DNA from: Chryseobacterium gleum
GTDB taxonomy: Bacteria > Bacteroidota > Bacteroidia > Flavobacteriales > Weeksellaceae
DNA length: 64,000 nt
Assembly (NCBI RefSeq): GCF_900636535.1
Contig: NZ_LR134289.1
Span: 3,861,001 to 3,925,000 of the forward strand
Direction: 5' to 3'
The position numbers and the translations under genes are program-made. This document shows, one piece after another, positions 1-8,979 of the stretch. Under the pieces are notes generated by a model. It was not told where the DNA came from and ran no database searches. It was given only the letters and a program-made list of their open reading frames with translations. The first letter of the stretch is position 1; each line of letters opens with the position of its first letter.

Positions 1-2161
1 TGAGGACTTTTTTACCGGAAGCAGTTCCGTCCCATGTGAAGTTTCTCATTTTTCCAGCCTCATAAAGTTTGTTGCCATATCTGTCATAAACAATGAACAG
101 CAGGTTTTTCTTGTAGGCAAGTGCTGAGTAGTCAATAAAGTCATTTACATTATCGCCGTTTGGCGTGATGGCATTGATAAGGTTAGGTACTGTAATCTGA
201 ACTTCAACAGGTGTACAGTCATAAACATCTTTTACATAAACTCTTACCTCTCCTCTTGCAAGGCCTGTGAATATATTGCTGGTCTGCCAGTTAACTCCAT
301 CTACAGAAAACTGATAAGGAGGGGTTCCGCCCGCTACATTTACAGTGATTGTGTTGTTGTCAATATTGATGCTGGAAATCACAGGGTTTGCAGATGCTTT
401 TACATTGACAATCTGTGTAGTAATACAGTTGCCGGTTTTAAGTTTTACCCAATAAGGCCCCACGCCTACATCCTTAATAGATGAGGTTGTTTCTCCGGTG
501 CTCCATTCATAACCATCGAATCCGGGACCTGCATCCAGATCTGTTTTTTCGCCAATACAAATGATTTTGTCTTTCAGAACAGAGGACGTTACAGGAGGTA
601 ATACGATAAGGTTGATTTTAGCAATATTAAAGCATCCGTTGGCATCTGTTACTTTTGCATACACGGCTGTACTTGTTGATAAATACTGAAGAGGATTCAT
701 GATCTCATTGGTTCCGTCTAAAGCATTTGCTATTGAAGTATAATATTTTTTTGCGGCTCCTGTTCCCAAAGTGGTAACATCTGCAGTAGTCAGATTAAAA
801 ATAGCACTGGTAATATTATTTTCAATGAAACATGATCTAAGGGTAGCCTCTTTCACAGGGGTGTCAGGGTAAAATGCCAGTGTGATTTTTGCTGTGCCTG
901 TACATCCCTGAGGCGTCGTTACTTTTACATAAACAACTCCCGGTGCAGATATATAATTGGTTGGATTTTGAATCTCATTACTATCAGCATTGAGGTCGGC
1001 CAGCGTTTTATAATATTTTTTAATGACGCCGGGAACATCCGTAACATTCGCGGTATTCAGGTTGAATGTAGCGGTTCCGGCTTTGTTGTTATTACATGCT
1101 GTAATCGTTTTGTCTTCAGCTTTGAAAGGGGCAAGAACCAGTAATATTTTCCCATCCGGGTTATCACAGAGCAGTCCTGCGTTATCTTTAACAACAACGG
1201 TAACAGTGGTGTTGGCATTAAACTGATAATTGGCTGGGTTTGCGATAGGCGTTGAGCTTCCAAAAGGATAGTAAGTGAATGTATAATTGGAAGGATTGCT
1301 GACAAACTGCGAATTGAAAGAAGTCAGGTTTACGGAGCCATATCCTGTAGTGGGATTGGGGCAGAACGACTGGGTTGCTGAATTCTGTAAAATAGGAACT
1401 TTATCCGTATAAATTTTTACATTTTTAATGGAATGTCTTGATCTTGCACCTCCTGTAGATGCTGAAAATCCAAAATATCCTACTGTCATTGCAGCAGCCG
1501 TTCCGGAAGGGGCAAAAGACTGATTGCATATTACATTACCATCTATTGTTATTTTTATAATCCAGCTGGTTGGAGCAGCAGGATCTACCTGTGCCGTTAC
1601 TTCAACGTGCTTAAAGGTAGTTCCCTGAAAAGGCTGTGTCGTATTTAAATCCGGTGAGTGAAAGGAGCTTCCGGGAACATTGAAGAATTCAACGTTATTG
1701 GTATCTGTTGTATTTTGAACCTGCCCGTAAGCTACATGTACCTTACTCATAGTAGCTGTAGTGGTATTGTTATAAGTGTCCAGCCCTACGATAAGGCCAA
1801 CTGCATTCTGAGAAACTCCAAGACCGGAACCTAATACGCTGGCAACAGGCGGATTGGCAAGATACCAGAAGGCGATTCCATCTCCGTTGGAGGTTTGGTT
1901 GGAGTCCATTCTGAAGTCAAATTCCACTCTCCATTTGTCGCAATATTTTAGATTGATAGGGTCATTCAGCCTGATGGAGCCGGATTGGTTGTTGGTATCC
2001 GGAGTAAGCTGAATAAAATCTGTGTTTACCACGGTGGGAGAAACCATTGTCCAACCGGTCGTTGTTACAGGGTTTCCCACAAGCTGATAAGTCTGGGCAA
2101 AGGACTTCCCGGCTATACAGAGTAAAAAAACAGATAAATACAATAATAGATTTTTATTCAT
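1..2161 (-). CDS. T9SS type B sorted lectin-domain surface protein (3' end cut by window)
   Basis: The reading frame opens at an ATG at 2161 and stays open to the left edge, so the C-terminus is missing. Residues 1-23 form a Sec signal peptide ending in SFAQ. Residues of roughly 25-250 resemble a bacterial L-type lectin (GDGIAFW, then a GYFGFSASTGG strand). Two units of about 90 residues follow with the pattern NNNxGTAxFNL...YYxSxxDxNxxxNEI, then an Ig/PKD-like unit (LDAGPGFDGYEWSTGETT) and a gliding-motility-type C-terminus (VPNLINAITPNGDNVNDF). Family knowledge says such C-termini direct export by the type IX system and anchoring at the cell surface. It shares its C-terminal half with the proteins at 4610 and 6857. 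A carbohydrate-binding adhesin role is inferred from the lectin fold only. Confidence 0.85.
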   Translation of the reverse strand, partial: MNKNLLLYLSVFLLCIAGKSFAQTYQLVGNPVTTTGWTMVSPTVVNTDFIQLTPDTNNQSGSIRLNDPINLKYCDKWRVEFDFRMDSNQTSNGDGIAFWYLANPPVASVLGSGLGVSQNAVGLIVGLDTYNNTTTATMSKVHVAYGQVQNTTDTNNVEFFNVPGSSFHSPDLNTTQPFQGTTFKHVEVTAQVDPAAPTSWIIKITIDGNVICNQSFAPSGTAAAMTVGYFGFSASTGGARSRHSIKNVKIYTDKVPILQNSATQSFCPNPTTGYGSVNLTSFNSQFVSNPSNYTFTYYPFGSSTPIANPANYQFNANTTVTVVVKDNAGLLCDNPDGKILLVLAPFKAEDKTITACNNNKAGTATFNLNTANVTDVPGVIKKYYKTLADLNADSNEIQNPTNYISAPGVVYVKVTTPQGCTGTAKITLAFYPDTPVKEATLRSCFIENNITSAIFNLTTADVTTLGTGAAKKYYTSIANALDGTNEIMNPLQYLSTSTAVYAKVTDANGCFNIAKINLIVLPPVTSSVLKDKIICIGEKTDLDAGPGFDGYEWSTGETTSSIKDVGVGPYWVKLKTGNCITTQIVNVKASANPVISSINIDNNTITVNVAGGTPPYQFSVDGVNWQTSNIFTGLARGEVRVYVKDVYDCTPVEVQITVPNLINAITPNGDNVNDFIDYSALAYKKNLLFIVYDRYGNKLYEAGKMRNFTWDGTASGKKVL

Positions 2162-2325
2162 TTATAATGGGACTTATTTAATATGTAAAGATATTAAATC
2201 CCAATCAATTAATATGTATTTAATGTTAATTTTGCTAAAATTTTAATAATTTTTTAAAAATTTATCGCTTATTATGATATAATGGTGAATATTCTAGTAG
2301 TGATTACGTATTTGTACTAATTAAG

Positions 2326-2802
2326 CTAGAATAAGGAATTATTGTCAAGATTCTCAAAATAAGTATCAATTTCGAGGTCGGAAGAATTGGCAGCCGCAAC
2401 CGCTAATTTATCACAAAGTTCGTTCTCAAAGTGCCCGGCGTGACCTTTTATCCAATGCATTTTAGGATTGTGTTTATTGTAAAGCTCAACGAATTTTTTC
2501 CAGAGATCCGGGTTTTTTACATTTTTCCATCCTCTTTTGATCCAACCTGCAATCCAGTTTTGATTGATCGCATCAGATACGTATTTGCTGTCTGTATAAA
2601 TATGGATCTCATTTTCTGTTGACTTCAGTTTTTCCAATGCTGTGATGACAGCCAGAAGTTCCATTCTGTTATTGGTAGTTTTCCTGAAACCCCTGGAAAA
2701 AGTTTTCTGGTAATTTTTTTCCGGAACACGCATGAGGATTCCGTATCCGCCTTTCCCCGGATTTCCGCTGCAAGCGCCATCGGTATAAATTTCGATTCTC
2801 AA
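2326..2802 (-). CDS. rnhA: Ribonuclease HI
   Basis: This 158-residue protein has the length and motifs of bacterial RNase HI, which cuts the RNA strand of RNA-DNA hybrids. The carboxylates are visible at D8 (IYTDGACSGNPG), E48 (NNRMELLA), D71 (IYTDSKY) and D131 (ENELCD), with the flexible-loop His at H121/H124 (KGHAGH). The start is a TTG at 2802; an in-frame stop lies only 12 bases upstream and no ATG is available, so the TTG is the only start giving the intact N-terminal strand. It lies 66 bp downstream of dnaB on the same strand, so the two may share a transcript. A basic hybrid-binding domain is absent. Confidence 0.95.
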   Translation of the reverse strand: MRIEIYTDGACSGNPGKGGYGILMRVPEKNYQKTFSRGFRKTTNNRMELLAVITALEKLKSTENEIHIYTDSKYVSDAINQNWIAGWIKRGWKNVKNPDLWKKFVELYNKHNPKMHWIKGHAGHFENELCDKLAVAAANSSDLEIDTYFENLDNNSLF

Positions 2803-2868
2803 ATCTGCTTTTTAAAAATGATTTATTGACAGTACATTAAACTGATCTGGTTTGAATTTCAATCTTCC

Positions 2869-4455
2869 TTAAAACGGAAAATCATCATCATCGTCGAAAT
2901 CATTCATTGATGATCCCGAAAGTTTTGAGCTGTCCGGAAGGTCAAATGCGGCTCCTGGCTGAATTGTTGTTTTGATCCTGTCAAATCCGCTTGGCTCCCC
3001 GAAATTGGAAGGATATCCTCCTCCGGCTCCGCCATCAAACGCTGCTTCTATATCACCGAATTTTGCAAAATGTTTTAAGAATGATAATCTGACATCTGCA
3101 GTAGCACCATTTCTGTGTTTTGCAATAATAAGTTCAGCCTGGTTTTCAGTAGATGTTTCCTGTCCTTCTTCATCATTATCCCAAACAGAAATTTTATAAT
3201 ATTCCGGTCTGAAGATGAAAGATACAATATCCGCATCCTGCTCAATCGCTCCGGATTCCCTCAGGTCTGAGAGCTGAGGTCTTTTTCCGGGACGGGCTTC
3301 CACGCTTCTTGAAAGCTGGGAAAGAGCAATTACGGGTACATTAAGTTCTTTCGCAATCGCCTTTAATGAACGTGAAATCATGGAGATTTCCTGCTCACGG
3401 TTTCCGACTCCTTTACCGCCACCGCCAGCAGTCATCAGCTGAAGGTAGTCGACCATGATAAGTCTCACGCCGTGCTGCATTACCAGTCTTCGGCATTTTG
3501 CACGGAAGTCGAATATTGAAAGGGAAGGGGTTTCGTCAATATATAAAGGAGCATTCTCCAGTTCAGATACATTGGAGAACAGTCTTTGCCATTCTTCATC
3601 ATCCAGTGTTCCTTTTCTTAATTTCTCAGAAGAAATTCTTGTTTCCGAAGCAATCATTCTGGTGATAAGCTGTACAGACGCCATCTCGAGGGAGAACAGT
3701 GCCATAGGAATTTTGTGACCCACTGCAATATTTCTTGCCATGGAAAGAAGGAATGCGGTTTTACCCATCGCCGGACGGGCGGCAATAATAATGAGGTCAG
3801 AGTTCTGCCATCCACCGGTTTCCTTATCCACATCTCTGAATCCTGATGGAACTCCTGAAAGTCCCTGTTTATCTTTTAAAGATTTAATGGTATCGATAGC
3901 CTGCTTTACCAATGAATTGGCAGTGTCGAATCCCTTCTTAATTGTTCCGTTGGTGATTTCGAAGAAAGACTGCTCTGCTTTGTCCAGAAGTTCAAAAACA
4001 TCTGTTGATTCTTTGTAGGAAGAATCAATAACATTGGCAGAAACGTTGATAAGGCTTCTTAAAATATATTTTTCAAGAATAACGCGTACATGGTATTCAA
4101 TATGAGCAGATGAGCTTACTCCCATTGTAAGATCAATGATGTAGTGATCTCCACCTGCCTGGCTTAGTTTGTCTTCTTTTTTTAGATCCTGAATAATCGT
4201 CATTAAGTCTACCGGATGGTTGCCTTCATAAAGTTTCAGGATAGTAGAAAAGATGACCTGATGTCTCGGGTCATAAAATACCTCCGGGGTAAGGAGGTCA
4301 ATGGAATGATCAAGACCTTTTTTGTCAATCAAAAAAGTTCCGATAACAAGTCTTTCAAAGTCCACTGCATTGGGAGGCATTTTTCCATCCGCAATAGACA
4401 ATTCTTTTGCAAAGTTTCCGTGTGTCAGGGATGATAATGTTTCTTTCTGCGCCAT
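2869..4455 (-). CDS. dnaB: Replicative DNA helicase DnaB
   Basis: The 528-residue protein is the hexameric helicase that unwinds DNA ahead of the replisome. An N-terminal primase-interacting helical domain (about residues 28-135) is joined by a linker to the RecA-like motor. The Walker A is ARPAMGKTAFL near residue 227, the Walker B is LIMVDYLQLM near 330, and the DnaB-type motif SQLSRSVEARPGKRPQLSDL follows. The C-terminal tail ends in an acidic stretch (NDFDDDDDFPF), common in Bacteroidetes homologues. There is no intein or insertion. The ATG at 4455 lies only 4 nt after a perfect TATCTTTG -7 box, so the mRNA may be leaderless. rnhA follows 66 bp downstream. Confidence 0.97.
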   Translation of the reverse strand: MAQKETLSSLTHGNFAKELSIADGKMPPNAVDFERLVIGTFLIDKKGLDHSIDLLTPEVFYDPRHQVIFSTILKLYEGNHPVDLMTIIQDLKKEDKLSQAGGDHYIIDLTMGVSSSAHIEYHVRVILEKYILRSLINVSANVIDSSYKESTDVFELLDKAEQSFFEITNGTIKKGFDTANSLVKQAIDTIKSLKDKQGLSGVPSGFRDVDKETGGWQNSDLIIIAARPAMGKTAFLLSMARNIAVGHKIPMALFSLEMASVQLITRMIASETRISSEKLRKGTLDDEEWQRLFSNVSELENAPLYIDETPSLSIFDFRAKCRRLVMQHGVRLIMVDYLQLMTAGGGGKGVGNREQEISMISRSLKAIAKELNVPVIALSQLSRSVEARPGKRPQLSDLRESGAIEQDADIVSFIFRPEYYKISVWDNDEEGQETSTENQAELIIAKHRNGATADVRLSFLKHFAKFGDIEAAFDGGAGGGYPSNFGEPSGFDRIKTTIQPGAAFDLPDSSKLSGSSMNDFDDDDDFPF

Positions 4456-4459
4456 GATG

Positions 4460-4467
4460 CAAAGATA
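4460..4467 (-). promoter_or_regulatory. -7 promoter box TATCTTTG upstream of dnaB
   Basis: A perfect match to the Bacteroidetes TAnnTTTG -7 element ends 4 nt before the dnaB ATG. By the usual spacing, transcription would start at or one base before the ATG. No convincing -33 TTG was seen. Confidence 0.6.
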
Positions 4468-4561
4468 GTTTATTTAAAAAATAATTAAAAAATAGTATTC
4501 AACAAATTATTAGCAGTCTTTCGGAAAATGCTGTAAACAGGAGGTTGAATCTGTTGATAAA

Positions 4562-4588
4562 AAAATCACCTCAAACCGAGGTGATTTT
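4562..4588 (-). terminator. Rho-independent terminator after the 4610-6757 gene
   Basis: An 11-bp perfect stem (4562-4572 with 4578-4588) encloses a 5-nt loop and is followed by a T run on the minus strand. It sits 21 bp past the stop of the adhesin gene and separates it from dnaB. Confidence 0.85.
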
Positions 4589-4609
4589 ATAAAATAGTTT
4601 TAACGGAGT

Positions 4610-6757
4610 TTATTCTCTGTTTTTTACCAATACCCATCCTGAATATTTGGTTTCGGTATTGTTTTTATTATTTTCATTCCATGAGATCGTGTACCAGTAA
4701 GTTCCGGTTGGAATTTTCTTACCGAAGGCTGTTCCGTCCCAGGTAAAGTTTCTCATTTTATTGGCTTCGTGAAGCTTGTTTCCATATCTGTCATACACGA
4801 TGAAGATAAGGTTCTTCTTGTATGCTAATGCAGAGTAGTCGATAACATCATTTACATTATCTCCGTTCGGAGTGATAGCGTTAATAAGGTTAGGAACCGT
4901 TACAGTCACCTGAATAGGAGTACAGTTGTAAGTATCCTTTACATATATTGTGTTCTCACCTCTTGGAAGTCCTGTAAATATATTGGAATCCTGCCATGTA
5001 ACGCCATCTACAGAATACTTGTAAGGAGGAACGCCTCCCGTAGCTGTTACAGTGATGTTGTTGTTGGTAATTTCTATTCCTGAAATCACCGGCTGAAGGC
5101 TTGGGTGCACACGTACTTCCTGAAGTGTGAAACATTTCCCGGTCTGAAGTTTTACCCAATAAGCACCAACTCCCACGTTGCTGATAGATTGTGTAGTTTC
5201 ACCTGTGCTCCATTCGTAGCTTACAAATCCAGGTCCTGCATCCAGAGTGGTTTTGGCTTCTGCACAAATTGTTTTGTCTTTTAGTACGGCTGATTTTACC
5301 GGAGGCAATACCACCAGTTCTATCTTGGCAATTGAATAACATTGTTTGTCATTGTCTACTCTTGCATATACCGTTTTGCTTTCTGAAAGATAATTTAATG
5401 CTCCTACAATAGGATTTGCCTGAGCTTTGGCATCGGCTATCGAGGTATAATATTTAATAATAGTTCCTGTAGGAGTTGGAACGGCTACCCCGATATCAGC
5501 TTTGGAAAGATCAAATGTTGAACGGGTAACATCATTTTCAATATAGCAGTTCTGAAGTACAGCATCTTTTAATACAACTGTTGGATAGAATAGCAATCTG
5601 ATCGTAGTAGTTGCAATACATCCGAAGTTAGAAACAATTTTTGCATATATAGTAGTTTCAGCAGAAACGTAGTTGGCAGGATCAGTAATTTCATTGATGT
5701 CTGCATTCATATCGGCAACCGAAGTATAATACTTAATTGTTGCTCCAGAGCCTCCGAATATATTGGCTGTTGTTAAATTGTATTTTGCGGTACCGGCTCC
5801 ATTGTTGTTACAGGAATATAAAGTGGCTGAATTAGCTGTAATACCGACATTGACAAACTTGAACTTCCCGGTAATGAAGCACCCGTTGATTGGGTTATTC
5901 GGATTGCTTGGATCATGGTATACAATTCGGTAATAGTAAGTTGTTGTTCCGTCTACAGTAGTTACTGTAAGAGGGTTGGCGCCTGTAAGGGCGTCATTGG
6001 TAGTTTTGTGATAAGTAACGGAGAAGTTAGAGCTGTTACCGTTAATAATAGATGCTGTCAGTGTTGTAAAATCAAACTGAGTTGGTAATGAACAAACCAT
6101 CACCTGGCTTGGATCATTAGGATTAGTTCCCGGAATTCCCGGAGTAATAAATGGGTGAGGTGAAAGTACAGGATCGTTAAATGCTGAACTTAAGCTGGCA
6201 GTACCTGTCCATTCTAAAGAAAAACCATTAACGGATCTACTGAAGTTGTCAATAACCAGATAGTAAGTCTGACCTACCAGTACATTCATATAAGGACTCC
6301 ATTTTCCATTATTCATACTCGCTGTGGTACCAGGAGGATTGGTTGGGAATACTGCTGGTGGAGCAAGAGCAAGATCCAGTCCTGTGTCTCCCGGAGTACC
6401 GCTATAGTTACATCTTATTGGCTGTATGAAAACATGATTTGCGTCCTGTAAAGAAGCACAGCCGTTTGTAGTTGGACCATAGACAGCGAAATCGTAATCA
6501 TCACTCTGGTCGTTAGGTTTTATTGTAAACGCTAGGGTGCCTGGTGTAGATACAGTGAAGGTATACCAAACAGTAAATCTTTCATTGGTGCTGAGGCAGC
6601 CTCCGTTTTGATTAAGAATTTCTATGATGCTCCCCGGGCCTGACGGGGTATAAGAAATGTCAGAGTTACCACAGATAGGGATTGCTGTGACACAGTCTGA
6701 CTGTGAGTAGGCCATTTGAGTTATCAATAAAATAAAAAGAAGTAATATTTTTTTCAT
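4610..6757 (-). CDS. T9SS type B sorted surface protein (gliding-motility C-terminal domain)
   Basis: This predicted secreted protein has 715 residues. The start at 6757 is chosen over the longer frame from 6835 because it gives a clean signal peptide (MKKILLLFILLITQMAYSQ). The N-terminal part (SDCVTAIPIC..., then YDFAVYGP and YYLVIDNFS) looks like a pre-peptidase-type beta-sandwich. Repeat units with KYYTSxADxNAxxNEI and an Ig-like unit (LDAGPGFVSYEWSTGETT) follow. The end is the gliding-motility C-terminal domain (PNLINAITPNGDNVNDVIDY through SGWVLVKNRE), which in this family is the type IX secretion signal. It is a paralogue of 6857-8911 over its whole length and of the partial gene at 1 over its C-terminal half. 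A terminator follows it. Confidence 0.88.
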   Translation of the reverse strand: MKKILLLFILLITQMAYSQSDCVTAIPICGNSDISYTPSGPGSIIEILNQNGGCLSTNERFTVWYTFTVSTPGTLAFTIKPNDQSDDYDFAVYGPTTNGCASLQDANHVFIQPIRCNYSGTPGDTGLDLALAPPAVFPTNPPGTTASMNNGKWSPYMNVLVGQTYYLVIDNFSRSVNGFSLEWTGTASLSSAFNDPVLSPHPFITPGIPGTNPNDPSQVMVCSLPTQFDFTTLTASIINGNSSNFSVTYHKTTNDALTGANPLTVTTVDGTTTYYYRIVYHDPSNPNNPINGCFITGKFKFVNVGITANSATLYSCNNNGAGTAKYNLTTANIFGGSGATIKYYTSVADMNADINEITDPANYVSAETTIYAKIVSNFGCIATTTIRLLFYPTVVLKDAVLQNCYIENDVTRSTFDLSKADIGVAVPTPTGTIIKYYTSIADAKAQANPIVGALNYLSESKTVYARVDNDKQCYSIAKIELVVLPPVKSAVLKDKTICAEAKTTLDAGPGFVSYEWSTGETTQSISNVGVGAYWVKLQTGKCFTLQEVRVHPSLQPVISGIEITNNNITVTATGGVPPYKYSVDGVTWQDSNIFTGLPRGENTIYVKDTYNCTPIQVTVTVPNLINAITPNGDNVNDVIDYSALAYKKNLIFIVYDRYGNKLHEANKMRNFTWDGTAFGKKIPTGTYWYTISWNENNKNNTETKYSGWVLVKNRE

Positions 6758-6822
6758 TGTTAAAACTATTTTTGTTAAACAAGTTAGAAAATCAATAAAT
6801 TTTTTATCACTATTTGTAAAAG

Positions 6823-6847
6823 AAAAAGCCGCCAAAGCGGCTTTTTT
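6823..6847 (-). terminator. Rho-independent terminator after the 6857-8911 gene
   Basis: A GCCGC/GCGGC stem with a CAAA loop is flanked by A and T runs. It lies 10 bp past the stop at 6857, between two adhesin paralogues read in the same direction. Confidence 0.85.
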
Positions 6848-6856
6848 ATGTAAAGA

Positions 6857-8911
6857 TTATTCTCTGTTTTTTACCACAATCCAACCTGAAAACTTGAAAG
6901 GAGTGTTCTTTTTATCATTCTCATTCCAAGTTACAGAATACCAGTATGTACCTGTTGGAATTTTCTTCCCTGCAATAGTTCCGTCCCATTTGTAACCGTT
7001 TGATTTATCTCCCTGGTGGATTTTTGTTCCGTATCTGTCAAATATACTCAAAATAAGATTTTGTTTATCTGCCATAGCAGAATAATCTACAACATCATTC
7101 ACACCATCACCATTTGGAGTAATCATATTGATAAGGTTTGGAACAACTACTGTAACTTCAATAGGATCACAGTCATAAGCATCTTTTACATATACTTTAT
7201 AAGTGCCTCTGGCAACATTTGTGAAAATATTTGAGTTCTGCCATGTGATTTTATCCATTGAATACTGATAATCCGGTGTTCCTCCTATAACGTTTATTGT
7301 AAGAGTTGTATTGGAAACATCAACACCGTTTACTACAGGTTGTTCAGAAGGATATACAGTGACTTTCTGTGTTGCGATACAATCTCCTGTTTTCAGTTTT
7401 ACCCAGTAGACTCCTACCCCTACATTTTTGATTGACTGGGTAGTTGCTCCAGTGCTCCACTCGTAACCGTTGAATCCTGGTCCTGCATCAAGAGTTGTAG
7501 TGTCCTCCATACAGATGATCTTGTCTTTCAGAACACTTGATGTCACAGGAGGGATTACTGTTAAAGTGATTTTTGCAACGGTATAGCATCCTCTTGTGTC
7601 TGATACTCTCACATACACAAATCCGTTCGGCGCTATATAATTATTAAATCCTAAAATTTCGTTTGTTGCATCTATAGCATCTGTCAGTGATGGGAAATAT
7701 TTCTTGGTTGTAGTTCCCGTAGGGCTTGTCACCGGTGCATTTGCAAGATTGAATAGAGCAGTAGCCGGGTTGGATTCTATAAAACAGGATCTTAATGAAG
7801 CATCTGTTGCTGTAACCAAAGGATAGAATTTAAGAGTAATTTCTGCAGATGCAGTACATCCAAATTCGTTGATTGCTTTTACAAAAACTGAACCTTCTGC
7901 CGAAACAAACATGTAAGGATTGGTGATCTCATTGGTTCCGTTATTAAGATCATACATAGAAGGATAATACTTTAATATATGATTAGGAGCAGCTCCTACA
8001 GTTGCTGTAGATAGATCATACATTGCCGTCCCTGAATTGTTGTTGCTGCAAGAAGTCAGTGTTGCGGGATTAAGCGTAAAAGATTTATCAAGGAATTTTA
8101 TCTGTCCATATTCTCTACACTGGTTTAAGAAGCTGGTTGGGCTGTTTGGATCAACATAGCTGATTGCATAAGTATAAGTGGTCGCTACATTAATGTTCGT
8201 AGGTGTAGTAATTGCGTTTGTATCGTCTAATGCATCTGTTGCAGAAGCATAATACTTTACTATAAAATTAGGGTTAGCATTTAAGATTTGTGAGGAAAGT
8301 GTAGAAAAATCATAGCTTACAATTTTTCCACATACCGGGATCTCGCCGTTTTGCGTAGGACCAGGCTGTAAAAACGGATTAGGTTGATAAACGTGCGCTG
8401 AATTATGGTCAAACGGTGTAAGGAGCTTAGCTGTCCCCCCGAAAGTTAAGTTAAATGGAGCAATTTGTGTCGAATAATTATTTAAAAGAAGATGGTATAC
8501 TTGTCCGGGAAGTACGTCGATATATTTTACATAACCATCGCCACCAGCTCCTTCAGTTGTGTCTGTGGAGGTCATATTAAGACCGGTAGGATTGATGATG
8601 GTTGAGTTAACGCCAGCGTAAGAACATCTCAATGGAGTAGCTGTTGTATTCGCACAGTTATGATTGGGGCCATACAGGGCAAAATCATAGTCAATACCCA
8701 CAGCATTAGGACCCGTTGGAGTTACTAAAAAAGTAAGTGTTCCGGCTGTTTCTATGCTGAAAGTAAGCCATATGGAATTACTCTCTCCGTTAGGACCAAG
8801 ACAGCCCACCTGACCTTCTTTCACATTTCCCCAGCCATTAGGTGTAAGAGAAATGGCGGCATCGCTGCATATCGGTATGGCAGTAGCACAGTCCTGCTGT
8901 GCAAAAGCCAC
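6857..8911 (-). CDS. T9SS type B sorted surface protein, signal peptide out of frame
   Basis: The frame can only begin at a GTG at 8911 and then reads VAFAQQDCATAIPIC. It runs through the same N-terminal sandwich, repeat units (KYYPSMYDLNNGTNEI), Ig-like unit and gliding-motility C-terminus (ITPNGDGVNDVVDY, SGWIVVKNRE) as its paralogue at 4610. The expected signal peptide is present just upstream but in another frame: the ATG at 8952 meets a TAG after 11 codons. One extra A in the A5 run right after that ATG would give MKKYLLVFLFFIAQVAFAQ joined to this frame. As written, the product would lack a signal peptide and stay cytoplasmic. This is a real or sequencing frameshift, or phase variation; the body of the gene is intact. 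It follows the gene at 8980 by 68 bp. Confidence 0.82.
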   Translation of the reverse strand: MAFAQQDCATAIPICSDAAISLTPNGWGNVKEGQVGCLGPNGESNSIWLTFSIETAGTLTFLVTPTGPNAVGIDYDFALYGPNHNCANTTATPLRCSYAGVNSTIINPTGLNMTSTDTTEGAGGDGYVKYIDVLPGQVYHLLLNNYSTQIAPFNLTFGGTAKLLTPFDHNSAHVYQPNPFLQPGPTQNGEIPVCGKIVSYDFSTLSSQILNANPNFIVKYYASATDALDDTNAITTPTNINVATTYTYAISYVDPNSPTSFLNQCREYGQIKFLDKSFTLNPATLTSCSNNNSGTAMYDLSTATVGAAPNHILKYYPSMYDLNNGTNEITNPYMFVSAEGSVFVKAINEFGCTASAEITLKFYPLVTATDASLRSCFIESNPATALFNLANAPVTSPTGTTTKKYFPSLTDAIDATNEILGFNNYIAPNGFVYVRVSDTRGCYTVAKITLTVIPPVTSSVLKDKIICMEDTTTLDAGPGFNGYEWSTGATTQSIKNVGVGVYWVKLKTGDCIATQKVTVYPSEQPVVNGVDVSNTTLTINVIGGTPDYQYSMDKITWQNSNIFTNVARGTYKVYVKDAYDCDPIEVTVVVPNLINMITPNGDGVNDVVDYSAMADKQNLILSIFDRYGTKIHQGDKSNGYKWDGTIAGKKIPTGTYWYSVTWNENDKKNTPFKFSGWIVVKNRE

Positions 8912-8952
8912 TTGAGCTATAAAAAATAGAAAAACGAGTAGATATTTTTCAT
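8912..8952 (-). other. Out-of-frame signal-peptide start of the 6857-8911 gene
   Basis: An ATG at 8952 is followed by an A5 run (8945-8949) and, further on, by T5 and T6 runs. Reading straight gives 11 codons and a stop. Adding one base in the A run, or in a T run, joins the ATG to the main frame and gives a typical lipophilic signal sequence ending in AFAQ. No start codon other than the GTG at 8911 exists in the main frame downstream of its TAA. Confidence 0.8.
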
Positions 8953-8979
8953 GTTGATCATTTTAATTTTGTCTTCAGA

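Noticed and set aside
2161..2325. Promoter for the partial lectin gene
   Set aside because: Only an imperfect TATCTTTA was found and no well-spaced -33 element; not listed as a feature.
6758..6835. Upstream extension of the 4610-6757 adhesin
   Set aside because: It would put 26 polar residues in front of a clean signal peptide; the internal ATG is the natural start.
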